64,000 nt of DNA from Adineta steineri. Its lineage: Eukaryota > Rotifera > Eurotatoria > Adinetida > Adinetidae. The notes beneath the pieces are model-generated. The model saw only the letters and a list, made by a program, of their open reading frames with translations, did no database searches and was not told where the DNA came from. The translations under genes and the position numbers were made by a program. Below, piece after piece: positions 8,745-20,356 of the stretch. Within the stretch, counting starts at the first letter, position 1. Each line of letters starts with the position of its first letter. The DNA lies in NCBI GenBank assembly GCA_905250115.1, contig CAJNOI010000009.1:771745-835744 (forward strand), read 5' to 3'.

Positions 8745-9687
8745 ATGAAAATACATTCGTCTGTAACGGACACGAATGGCGTCGTTCATCGATGGGTTTT
8801 CAACTATGAATTGGTATTTTTCAATAAGCAAAATTTGTTTTCAATTGAAAAATTTATGTCCAATTGGTGGTGGTTAAGTATTCTATATGCTTTAATGTAT
8901 ATCATTGCCATATTTGTTGGTCAAAGATGGATGAGAAAACAAAATGAAAAATTTGAATTACGTGGAGCATTAGTTCTTTGGAATACTATTCTTACTATCT
9001 TCAGTTTTTGGGGTGCATGTCGAAGCGTACCTGAATTAATTTATACCTTAAATCATCATGGATTTGTATATTCAATATGTGATCCGAGTTTTAAACAAGG
9101 AATTACTGGACTTTGGTAAGTAGAAAATAATTTTAAGAAGATTTTGTCATAGATTATTTGTAGGGCTTGGTTATTCATGATATCGAAATTTCCTGAAACA
9201 ATAGATACATTATTTATCGTATTAAGACGACAACAACTTATATTTCTTCATTGGTATCATCATGCATCAGTACTTGTCTATTGTTTTTATAGGTAGATTA
9301 TTATTATTTTGTTTTTGTATTTATTCAAATTATTTTTGAAGTTATGCATATTTTGTCTCAACCGGTCGTTGGTTTGTATCAATGAATTATTGTGTTCATA
9401 CACTTATGTATGGTTATTTTGCATTACGAGCAGCTCGTATTCGTCTTCCTCGATTTTTTCAACAATTTATTACACTTCTTCAACTTATTCAAATGATTAT
9501 TGGTTGTATGATCAATATTGCAGCATATTATTACAAACAGCAAGGATATTCATGTGCTGTTTCATATACTAATATTGAAATATCATTAGCAATGTATGCT
9601 TCTTATCTTCTTCTCTTTGCTCATTTCTTCTATACGAGCTATCTTCGAAAAGATTCAGAGAAAAAAGTCAAAAATAAAATCAATTGA
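8745..9687 (+). CDS. Very-long-chain fatty acid elongase, ELOVL6-like
   Basis: Three exons (8745-9115, 9164-9292, 9342-9687) join in phase to about 281 residues, a usual length for ELOVL6. After a soluble start the protein has multiple membrane helices (first about [19 protein letters not shown]). It carries the family segments [37 protein letters not shown] and the catalytic histidine box HWYHH, then [14 protein letters not shown] and [12 protein letters not shown]. The lysine-rich end (KKVKNKIN) fits ER residence. The ATG at 8745 is the first in frame after upstream stops. It is a tandem paralogue of the gene just upstream, with identical intron positions. ELOVL6-type enzymes lengthen C12-C16 saturated chains; the substrate here is inferred from the family. 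Confidence 0.92.
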
Positions 9688-10149
9688 AAAATATTTTATT
9701 TTTTTTGAATGCAAAATTATACACTTGTGGTTGAATACTGATTAGTTCATTAATAAACAAGAGTTTCGAAAAGACAAAAAAAATGATTTTATTTATTTGT
9801 ACTTAAAGTGTACTCTCAAACTGCTTTATATAGTAATAACATACAATAAAACAAAGATTGTTACTGACCTATTCGAAAAGTATGTAGTAGTACGTTACAA
9901 TATATAGATATACAATCTTTACCTTTGTTTTGATTATATACGTAGAAACAAACAAATAAGATTAATATTTTATTATTAGGTGTACGTTTCGAGTTTACCT
10001 TTTCGATGAAAAATAAGTACTCTAATCATGCTATTTTTGCTATGCATTAAGACAAGATTTATACTGCTATTTATTTTTCTCAAATTACTTATCGTGTAGC
10101 ATTACATCAGATGGTTTTCTTCGTTCTGTTCTTTTTTTTGCATAGTACT
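9688..10149. other. Intergenic, nothing recognised
   Basis: AT-rich. AATAAA at about 9753 probably ends the elongase transcript. Confidence 0.45.
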
Positions 10150-10380
10150 TCAGAGACAAGTTTAATTTTTCTTATTATTATTTCAATAATATTATGAATC
10201 GTGTATTAATCAAACTGAAATATTTTGCATTATATAATTCAATACCAGGTAAACCATCTCAACATCGAATTATTTTCGTAAAGAATTCAAATCATATTCA
10301 TGTTTGTTATAAACGTGAAAGATATGTTATTGACAATTGCATTGTTGATGATGTATCAAAAAATAGTTACTATATCTAAA
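10150..10380 (+). pseudogene. Cytochrome P450 5' remnant
   Basis: The start (10194) reads MNRVLIKLKYFALYNSIPGK, which parallels YIKLKYFTLYGSIPGKPPQ of the intact P450 at 11052. The preceding bases also match (TTATTATTTCAATAATATT against TATTATATCAATAATACT). Similarity ends soon after PGKPSQ and the frame then runs to a stop at about 10377 with no P450 features. This is a broken 5' copy. About 60 bases beyond its end lies an inverted telomere-like tract. Confidence 0.65.
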
Positions 10381-10440
10381 TATGTCAAGTAATCTGAAAA
10401 ATAATAACTCGGAAAAGAAATAAATCACGTCGAAAGGTTT

Positions 10441-10559
10441 TGTGGTGTGGGTGTCGGTAAGGATGCTAATGTGGAAGAAGAGTAGTCTATACCTATACAT
10501 CCACCCTCACCCACCCATCCATATCCATACCTACACCCTTACCTGCACCGCATCCACAC
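10441..10559. repeat. Inverted telomere-like tract beside the P450 remnant
   Basis: G-rich units (TGTGGTGTGGGTGTCGG, 10441-10457) are followed by C-rich units (10501-10559, CCACCCTCACCCACCC and CCTACACCCTTACC). The order again is G-strand then C-strand. The inner part CCATACCTACACCCTTAC is the complement of the GTAAGGGTAGGTATGG-like core of the tract at 4748, so the tracts share more than the hexamer. Confidence 0.65.
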
Positions 10560-11051
10560 TCGGAACACTTGCTGCTACAACGCATCAGATTATCTCTAAT
10601 ATTTCTACTTTGTACTTGTTATATCTTCTATCATTAATAAACTTCAAGTAAAATTTTTCCGGATTTTATTTTTCCAGATTTTATTTTCCGGATTTTTAAT
10701 TTCCGGACAACTTGACATCATCAAATTTTTTATTCTTTACTAAAGATTGCAAACTGTAACTTTTTTTTCATTCATGAGACATTTAGGATTTACTTTTTGG
10801 ACTATAATTTGTCGAACAAGTACTCTTACGTAATAATATTTCTACTATTCTAGATGTTTGTGATTGAAAGAAAAAGAACTCAAATTAAAAAGCATTTTAC
10901 TTCTGTCGTATGGCTTCATATTGAGGAATATAATATCAGTCTATTTTTGTTCCTTTTTTCTCGTTCGCTCGTTTTTGTCAGTCTGCCGCACAATTAAAAA
11001 AAAAACTTCGTACCCATTATATTTTGCAACGTGCGCGAGACAACTATAACC
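10560..11051. other. Upstream region of the P450 gene
   Basis: No gene is seen. Around 10655-10710 the motif TTTTTCCGGATTTTATTTTCCGGATTTT is repeated two to three times. A GTG-initiated extension of the P450 frame begins at 11031 but is unlikely to be used in a eukaryote. Confidence 0.45.
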
Positions 11052-12674
11052 ATGTTTTTTCTTCTTAGTATTATATCAATAATACTATTTATCGTATATA
11101 TTAAACTCAAATATTTTACATTATATGGTTCGATACCAGGCAAACCGCCTCAATTTTTATTAGGTAATCTCTTACAAACAGGTTTCATTTATGGTAAATA
11201 TCTTGGTGATATCGTTCGAGAATTTCAAATTAAATATGGTGATACATTTCAATTCTTCGCAGGACCTATTCATATGATTTTTGTATGTAATCCTGAAGAT
11301 GTTCAACATATATTTACTCATCGACATATTTATGAACAAGGCAATTTAGAAGTAGATCATCATCGAATTCTTTTCAACGATGCTCTCATATGTAATATAG
11401 GTACGAAGATTCAAAACAAGAGTTTTAATTTAATAGTAATTTTTTAATTTCTATGATAGGAGCAAAATATAAACGTCATGCTAGTATAATTCTACCATTA
11501 TTTCGTCGTGGAAAAATTGTAAACAATTTAGATATAATTGTTGATTGTACTGACAAATTACTCGATCAATGGCGTTTAAAAATTGATATGGATCCTAATC
11601 ATATTCATCTTAATATCGTAGATCAATGTCAAAATTTATCATTAGCTATTTTTGGTTTTATTGGTTTTGATTATGATTTACAAACATTAGAAGAATATAG
11701 TACTAATAAGAAGAATAAACTTCGATTAGCATTAAGTGATTTTTTAAAAATATTCTTATTTACAATTCCTGTACCAACATTTCTAAGTAGAATTTATTTG
11801 AAAATTAGTCCTCGATATCGGCATGCAATGATTACTATTAGTACTTATTTAAATCAAATAATACTACAAGAACAACGTAAAACACCAGAAGAAATTGATG
11901 AACGAAAAAGAACTAGTTTAATTGCATCTCTAATTGGTTCTTTGCAACAAGATGAAAAACTTGAAGCAATAAAATCGGAACAAGAAAAGAAAGGTAAAAT
12001 GTATTTTTTATAGAAAAATCTTTTAATTTATTTTGTTATTCTTTTCTTAAGGATTATCTCGAAGAGAAGTAATCGATGAATTATTACTTTTTCTTGTCGC
12101 TGGTTCTGAAACAACAGGAAGTGTACTTGCTTGGTTTATTTACTTTATGAGTAAAAATCCTCGTGTACAAGCTAAGATCAAAGCAGAACTTGCAGATAAA
12201 ACTCAAAATGGTTTAACCATTGATCAAATAGATTCATTGATTTATTTGGATTATGTAATACAAGAAGTTTTACGATTTATTCCACCTGTTGTCGGTACAA
12301 CTCGAACATTAACTGCAGATGATCGATTACCTACCAGTAGTATTCAATTATATAAGGGTGATGAAGTATTTATTCCATTGAATGTTCTTAGTCGAGATAA
12401 ACGATACTGGAAAATTGACCCTGATCTATTCTATCCAGAACGTTTTCAAAGTGAAGATGCAAATCATCATGCATATGTATCAATTCCTTTCGGCGGTGGT
12501 CATCGACAATGTATTGGTCAAGATTTAGCTCGTTTTGAATTGAAAGTAATAATGACAAGATTAATGCAACGTGTAACATTTGGTGATGGAGGTGCTGATG
12601 TGAATGCAGGTGGTTATGTTCAAAAAATGACTGTTATACCTAAACATATTGGTATTACCATAAAATTTGATTGA
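11052..12674 (+). CDS. Cytochrome P450 monooxygenase
   Basis: A haem monooxygenase anchored in the ER. Exons are 11052-11400, 11460-11993 and 12052-12674, joining to about 501 residues, normal for a microsomal P450. The N-terminus is a membrane anchor (FFLLSIISIILFIVYIKLKY) followed by the proline hinge PGKPP. The I-helix motif is AGSETT, the K-helix ExxR is EVLR, the meander has PERF, and the haem loop is FGGGHRQCIG with its cysteine ligand. All catalytic elements are intact. I chose the ATG at 11052 because the frame upstream starts only with GTG. The family and substrate cannot be named from the sequence. A 5' fragment of a paralogue lies at 10150. Confidence 0.93.
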
Positions 12675-12831
12675 AATTTATACTGTTGTTATAGATTATA
12701 AAAATTAAAAAGTGCTCAAACTTATATATATGTATAGATTTAGGATTAAAAAAAGTGTACTTAAAATAAAAATCAGTTCTGTTACTACATGGAATATACT
12801 AAAAATATTAATTATCAAAATAAAAAGCTTT

Positions 12832-15800
12832 TTAGACGCCTTCTTGAGCAAGTCTGTAATCAAATAAACTTCCACGTTCAATAAATGATCGAAATTCTGC
12901 TTCATCAGATTTATGTTCGTGATCATCATCTTCTTTTCCATAACCACCACCACCGGGTGTCAGTAAAATAAATATATCCTAATCAAAATAAACAACATAC
13001 AGTTATGTTCTATTGCATTTTTTGCATTACTTACACCAGGTTTCATCGGTACAGAACATTTTCCACCTAAATTCACTAATCTTCCATCAACACGTTTTAA
13101 TACATTCTTTCCACTTTGACCATTCCCACCTCCACATAATCCATATGGTTGATGTACACGTCGTTCAGTTAAAATTGATAAGGTTATAGGAGTACGAAAT
13201 AATATTTGTCGATCTACACCATCACCACCACGAAATTTACCATGACCACCAGATTGTAAACGAAGAGAAAATTTTAATAGAACAACAGGAAATCTGCAAT
13301 AAGATATATATATATATATTTATAGCACAATTTAATTTTTATTTACCGTTTTTCAAGAATTTCCGGGTCAGTTATTCGAGTATTCGTCATGTGAGTATGA
13401 ACACCTGATCGTCCATGCCATTTTGGTCCCTGAAAAAATCATTATTATTTCTTTTCTTCTATCAATTCATTTCAAATAAAAATACATACAGCACCAGCTC
13501 CACCAGCTACTGTTTCATAATAACTCATGGCATTATTATCACCCCAAGTGATATTATTCATGCATCCCTAGTAGATACAAAAGAAACTTAATTTCCTCAA
13601 TAGAAAATATTTACTTGTGATGCAGCACAAACACCAAATGCACGAAGAATAACATCAACTAAACGTTGACTAGTTAATACATTTCCACCAACAACTGCAG
13701 CATCTTTATGTGGATCCAGAATTGAACCTGGTGGAAGAATAACTTCAATTGGTCTCATACATCCCTGAAATTATTTTTTATATATGCATATAAACAAAAG
13801 TGAATCTACTTGATTTAATGGTATTTCATGAGGAATCATAGCTCGAAGACAATAAATAATAGCTGAATAACTAATTGAACGTGGTGCATTCCAATTATAC
13901 CATACTTGTTCACTTGTACCCGTAAAATCAAATTTAGCTTTCCGCTATGTTTTTAAAATAAAAAATATTAATTTTATTTAAATTGAAAAAAAACAAGTTA
14001 CTTCTTTTCCATTAATTTCAACACATAAACAAATCTTTGTTCCATCATCCATATAATCAACAGCTTGTAATTTAGCATGATCTTTATCTTTTTCATTATT
14101 CTCTTTTTCAGATAAAGATTGTACTACACTTTTAAGCAAATCTTTAACAGCTGTTTCAGCATTATCCTAAATATGATATCAAATATAAGAAAAAATTTAT
14201 ACACAGAAAAAACAAACTTGAATATAACCCATATAAGCTTGAACTACTTTAAGACTATAAATATCAATTAATTCTTGAACTAATTTAACACCCTAATAAA
14301 AAGAAATTAAGAATAGAAAATTGTTCTTATTGAATTACTTTAAGATTAGCAGCTATTTGTGCTTTTAAATCAGCAATATTATGTGTTAATGTTCGAGTTC
14401 CTGAACAATTTTCAAGTTTTCCTGGTTCATTTAATCGATCTGTCACTTCTGTAATAAAAAATAAAAAGTAAAAAATAAATTGAAATAATTATAATATATT
14501 CTTACCTTTCTCTTTAAATTTTCCTTGTTCAACAATTTTAAATGAAATAAATTGTGCACCTTCTTGAAGTAAAGATGTTGAATTCGGTGGCATTGAACCT
14601 GGAGTTAAACCACCAATATCTGCATGATGACCACGACTTGCAACAAAAAATACTGGTTTATCTTTATTCTCTTTATGAAATACCTTATAAAAGTTCATTC
14701 ATTTAAAAAATCAAAATAAAATTTCTATAATAAAAATCTTACTGGTGTTATAACTGTAAAATCTGGTAGATGAGTTCCTAAAAATAAATAATATGAAATA
14801 ATTCAGTTTTATTTTTATATTTCTTATTACCTCCTGCTGCAGGATGATTTGATAGAATTACATCACCATCACGCAATTCATGACCAATAGAACGCATCTA
14901 AAATTCAAAGAATTGTATATTTTTCAAACAAAATTATTAACTAAAGAATTTACTTGATATTGTACAGCTTCTTGCATAGCTCCTAAATGTACTGGTATAT
15001 GTGGAGCATTGGCAACTAAACCACCATCAGGACCAAATACAGCACAACTAAAATCTAAACGTTCTTTAATATTCGTTGATATAGCAGTCAATTGAAGAAC
15101 ACTAAATATTCGAAAATAAACTAATTTTGTTTTTTTTGATTCACTAGAAATCTTACCGTCCACATTGTTCTGCAATACTCATAAAACGATTTTGAAAAAT
15201 CGATAATTTAATAAGATCAAGTTCAGTTGAATCTGTATCATCTTTAATATGTTCAATTGAAATATGAATATCACCACAATCTGTAACTGTAGCTTCACAA
15301 TTTGGTTCAATAAGAATTGTACTAATTATTAATAAATGAATAAATAATTTTTTAAAAACTAAATCTTACCAACTAGGATCAATAATAATTGCTGGACCAG
15401 ATATTTTATCATTAGCAAAAAGTTCATGAATAAGATAAACAGATGTTTCAACAAAACCTTTTTCAAAATAACATTTAGTTTTCTATTGAGAAACAAATTT
15501 TCTTAAATAAAATATGTGAAGCAATCTTTTCTTTACTTTTGATTCTTTTAAAGGTTTATCATTGGGTCGATTCTCAATTTTTCGATCAATATTCATTGCT
15601 GATTTTGCTAATGCACGTATTCGTATATCATCTGTAATTATTGGACGATCCGGTAATGTAAAACCAAATTGATCTTGATATTTTTTAAGAAATAGATTTG
15701 TAAATGATTCAGGTGTATCTTCATTGCTTGTACACATAAGTGCACAATCAGTTCCTTCATATCGAAGATTTAAATATTTTTCTACAATAATTGATTTCCT

Positions 15801-18171
15801 AAAAAAAACTTGATAGATCAATTAATTAAGAATTGTCTAACAAACTGATCATGTCCTTGTTTAGTAAGCTCTTCGACTCCACATTTTGAAAGATGTTTTA
15901 ATCGATCAAGAACAGTTGACCAGTTATCTGGATTAATTGCTTTACCGGATGGTTCTTGCATTTCATGAACAACATCTGCTAAAGCTAAACCTAATGCTGA
16001 TAGTACACCAGCAAAACTTAATAAAGAAAAAAATGTAAAATACAGAAAATGTCGAATAGATCATAGACTAACCGACTAACAAATACAGTTTTCATGCCTA
16101 AAGTACGGGCAATCTAATATAAAATATGATTAAATAAATACATATATAGTAATAACAACATACTGCACAAGCATGTTGACCACCAGCACCTCCAAAACAC
16201 GCCAGAACATGATCACGAAGATCAAAACCTTTACCCTAAGAAAAAGTTTTTCATTTATTAATTAAATTTTCACACGTGTAATTACTTCAGTTAATGCTCG
16301 AATAGGACGACTCATACTTTCATTTGCAACATTAATAAAACCTAAAGCGATTTCTTCAACACTTAATGATTTTTTTTCATTTTCTTTCAAAAATGAATTG
16401 ATCTATTTAAATAAAAGATAAATTAAAAACTTCTAAATTATATAAATAAAAACTCAACTGTTTCAGTCAATTCTTTAAATTTATTTGATGTGACTTCCGA
16501 ATCTAATTGTTCATCTCCTTTCGGTCCAAATAATGCTGGAAAATCTTCGGCTATTAAACGACCTAAGATTAAATTAGCATCCGTTACAGTTAATGGTCCA
16601 CCTAGAAAATAACAATTTTTAATTACAATATTATTATATTTTAGAAAAAAACCTTTTCTATAACATGCTGGGCCAGGTTGAGCACCAGCTGATTCTGGAC
16701 CAACTCGAAAAAGACCTGAACGAAATGTTAATATACTTCCACCACCAGCAGCTACTGTATTAATATCTAATTGTGGTGCTTGTATAGTAACAGATGCAAT
16801 TGTACTTTCAAGAACATGTTCAAGTGAACCATCAAATCGACTAACATCAGTTGATGTTCCGCCCATATCAAAACCAATAACTGGTTGAGAATCTATATAA
16901 CTTGTTGTAGAATATCCAACAACACCACCTATGAATCAAATTAATTAATATGAAATATACAAAAAAAAACAATAAATCTACCTGCAGGTCCAGAAAGAAT
17001 TGCTCGTGATCCAGAAAATCTAAGATAATTTATTTTCTTTATTAGAAAAAAAAATAACAAAAAATATTTATACTTTTCAACCGGTGTTAAACCACCATCT
17101 GATTGCATAAATAAAACATTAAGTTCATCAAGTTTATTTTTTTCAAAAGCACTTGAAAATGTATCAATATATCGTTTTAAACATGGAGTTAAATAAGCAT
17201 CAGTACAAGCTAGAAAAGAAAAATAATTAAATCATTTCGCATTCTTTCTAATTAACCTGTATGAGCACGTGGAACATATTTTTGCATAGCAATTATTTGA
17301 TGTGATAAAGATACATTTGTAAAACCCATATCACGCGCAATTTCACCAACACGTAATTCATGATCAGGAAAACTGATTCAGCAAAACGTAGATATTAATT
17401 TTACGTAAAAAATAAAATAAAAACTTACCAATATGAATGAAGAAGTGCAACAGCTACTGATAAAATACCTTTTTCTTTAATTGCATTTAAATCTTTACGT
17501 AATTGTTCTTCATCAACTTCTTTCCAGACTTCAATCTATAAAATAAATATTAATAGATAATGAAATTATTTAACTTTTCAAGTTACTTTATCTCCTGTTG
17601 TTGTTTTCTTCTGTTCATTTTTACCTCGAATTTCATTATCTAATTTACAATCATCACGACATAATACTACTCTTTCTTGTACTTCAACAACTTCTTCATA
17701 AAGAACATCAGGTATACGAACTGACTATATCATAGAAAAAGAAAAAGGAATTTTATACAAGAAAAACTTTCATTCATTAATATTTTACTAAATCAAATAG
17801 TTTCGGTCGTGATTGATTTCCAATATAAAGTAAATCACGAAAACCATTTGTAACTAATAAAGCAACACGTTCACCTTTTCGTTCAAGTAATGCATTTGTT
17901 GCTACAGTTGTACCCATACGAATCCAATCAACATCAGCTGGATTAAGTGGAAAAGATTCCTAGAATTAAATTTTATATTTTGTTTTGTCTGGTATTAGAA
18001 AAGCTAATATACTTGTTTTAATAACCGACGTATTGCTTCTGTTGGAGCATCTTTATATTTCTCTGGATCTTCAGATAATAATTTCATTGTAACAATTTTA
18101 TCATCAGATGTACGTGCTACTACATCAGTAAATGTACCACCACGATCAATAGCTACTTGTAAACGTCCCAT
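12832..18171 (-). CDS. OPLAH: 5-oxoprolinase (ATP-hydrolysing)
   Basis: Hydrolyses 5-oxo-L-proline to glutamate with ATP in the gamma-glutamyl (glutathione) cycle, in the cytosol. The gene is split by about twenty short introns. It starts [20 protein letters not shown] at 18171 and ends YRLAQEGV before TAA at 12832. Hydantoinase A-type features come first: the phosphate-binding DRGGTFTD, then [20 protein letters not shown] and [13 protein letters not shown]. They are followed by the hydantoinase B-type half with [20 protein letters not shown] and TPGGGGYG. The order and spacing match animal OPLAH (about 1290 residues). I saw no frame break in the exons I followed, but did not check every splice join. 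A TTTTAG acceptor about 17 bases before the ATG may be a 5' leader splice. Confidence 0.93.
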
Positions 18172-19066
18172 TAGTTTTTATTTATATCTAAAATCAAATG
18201 TTTAAATATATTTTAGGTGCATGTATAATTTATCTTCATCGATTCATGATGCGTAACGAAGAGAGAAAAAAAGAATATCTATATATAGTTGTCATTTTCG
18301 TTACTTCAAACCATATGGTAGATAAAGTGAGAATTAATCATAAGCTTTTCTTCTGATTACACAGAGTTTCAACATTCGTTCTTTTACGACAAAGCAAATA
18401 TATGTATAATAATTGTGCTTCAAATTTTACATATTTACAGATCTATTATATATGTCGTATCGAAACTCTTTTCGGAAAGACGAAACTATAATACTTGTTG
18501 ATTGCATTCTTCACATATGTATTTTTCAGTGATAATATTTCCTATTCGTATTCATAATCATCTCAATAGTTTGTTGACAACGTTTCAATATGAATCGTTC
18601 TTGAATTTCATGAGTTCTGCTTGTTCCACTGACTATTATCATTTGTACTTGTTGTCAAAGAAGATGATGCTGAATAGTAAGTAAATAGAAAATATGTTTT
18701 ATCCAAGAAAAATCACAGACTATATATACGATAAGAAGACACGTAGAGAAATTAAGGAAGAATTCAAACATATGTGACATATTAAAGAAGAAGAAGCCAA
18801 TCAAGCATAGTGAAAGAGAGGTATCTATGTGAAGAGTATAATCAGTAGATATTATAATTACATTTTTGTCAAAAGATCTTCGATATCCTCTGTTATCGAA
18901 GCTCAGATTAACTTCAATACGATATATACATCCATTTGTTGTTCATAGATCGTTAACCAAATTTAAAACTATTGTAAAAGAATCATTTCGTTATCATTTT
19001 CTTTTATTTTTTAAAATCATATTACAGAACGACATATAAGAAATGTATAATAAACATAAAACATAG
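18172..19066. other. Intergenic between OPLAH and VMA21
   Basis: No gene is supported. A small plus-strand open frame at 18502-18684 has no recognisable features and is probably chance. Confidence 0.5.
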
Positions 19067-19414
19067 TTAATCTTGTTTGCCAGTTGATCGTTTTGTTGGA
19101 CCAATTGATTTTTTCTTTTCTGGAATATCTTCACGAAATGCCACAATTAGAAAAGAAATTAATACAATATGAACAACAATTACAGCAACAATAGCTGAAT
19201 ATGTATAACTACTACTACTAGATATATGAAATATACCTTGGAATATATAATCTTTTGCAATAAAAAATGATCCTAATGGTGCAATTGTCATTAGTAATGT
19301 AAAAAAAAGCATTTTACGGAAGACTATCCATATACTTGATCCATCATAATTATCTTCATATTGAATATGTGGTTCGACTGTTGATGTCGATTGAATTGCT
19401 GATGTTCGTTGCAT
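19067..19414 (-). CDS. VMA21: Vacuolar ATPase assembly integral membrane protein VMA21
   Basis: VMA21 is an ER membrane chaperone that helps assemble the V0 sector of the proton pump. The 115-residue frame has two membrane helices (MLFFTLLMTIAPLGSFFIA and YSAIVAVIVVHIVLISFLIV), separated by KDYIFQGIFHISSSSSY. This matches the human order TLLFFTALMITVPIG, KSYIFEGALGMSN and AIVAVVAVHVVLALF. The protein ends in KQD, identical to the human C-terminus and in line with ER retrieval. It is slightly longer than the usual 100 residues because of the N-terminus. TTTTAG directly precedes the ATG, so a 5' untranslated or spliced-leader exon probably joins there. Confidence 0.9.
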   Translation of the reverse strand: MQRTSAIQSTSTVEPHIQYEDNYDGSSIWIVFRKMLFFTLLMTIAPLGSFFIAKDYIFQGIFHISSSSSYTYSAIVAVIVVHIVLISFLIVAFREDIPEKKKSIGPTKRSTGKQD

Positions 19415-20356
19415 CTAAAATAATTTATAAAGAAATTTTCTAGTACGAATATTAATAAATGGTAAGTACCATTAACTACGAAATATTTATATCGAATTTT
19501 TTGGTTAATGAGTTCATCAGAAGAGATAGCATATGACTCATCATTCCTGTTATTAACCAATCAATAAGTTAAAATATAGATGGCAGTTATCGAGATAAGA
19601 AATTAGATATAAAACTTCGATTAATATCATAATTAAGTAAAATAATTTATAATTACAAGATTTTCAACATTGATACTTGTTCTGAATAGATGAATGTAGC
19701 AAAAGACTATAAATAGTATTATATGACGGAAAATATCGTAATTGATATTATCATTTCGTTAAAGTCTTTATTTTTCGTACGGAACTGGTAACAAACATTT
19801 GTTTATATATAAGAAAGACCGATTTCTAATCAAAATCAACTTTTGTGAAAAGAAAGCTTTCAATTTCCTTTATATATTTATGTATGTAATTAGTTTATTT
19901 GTAACAAAAGTTTAATGTAAGATCAATAATATGTTTAAATCTAAAAAAAAAGAATTGTTTATTTAACTTGAGAATCATTATATTATATAAATTCATAGAA
20001 CATTCGCGGTAAAAAAAAGGTTCCTAAATGTTGCACTGAATAAATCGAGTCGCATTTTTTTATTAATATCTATAGATCATTCTTTACGAAAAAGAACATA
20101 ATCCGATTGAGAAAAGAAGAAAAAAAAAGAAAAAGCTTTGTTTCTCGTTTAGCTTTATAAAAAAATAAATCAGTAGTACGACGAGACGAGACAATCGTCC
20201 TATTCATCGATCGAAAAAAATACACATATATAGACAAAAGACAAGAAAAAAGTATATCAGACACATATGAAGGGATAAATTACAGTTAGTACACAAAATC
20301 TTTTATTTAAAATTTTCGATAAGCGGATCCAATATGCAATTTAAATCATATGAATT
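19415..20356. other. Intergenic between VMA21 and beta-TrCP
   Basis: No gene is recognised; AT-rich with A runs. A minus-strand frame at 20070-20264 is low-complexity and probably not coding. Confidence 0.5.

Noticed and set aside
11031-11051. Longer P450 start beginning at GTG
   Set aside because: Eukaryotic translation would use the ATG at 11052, and the membrane anchor begins there.
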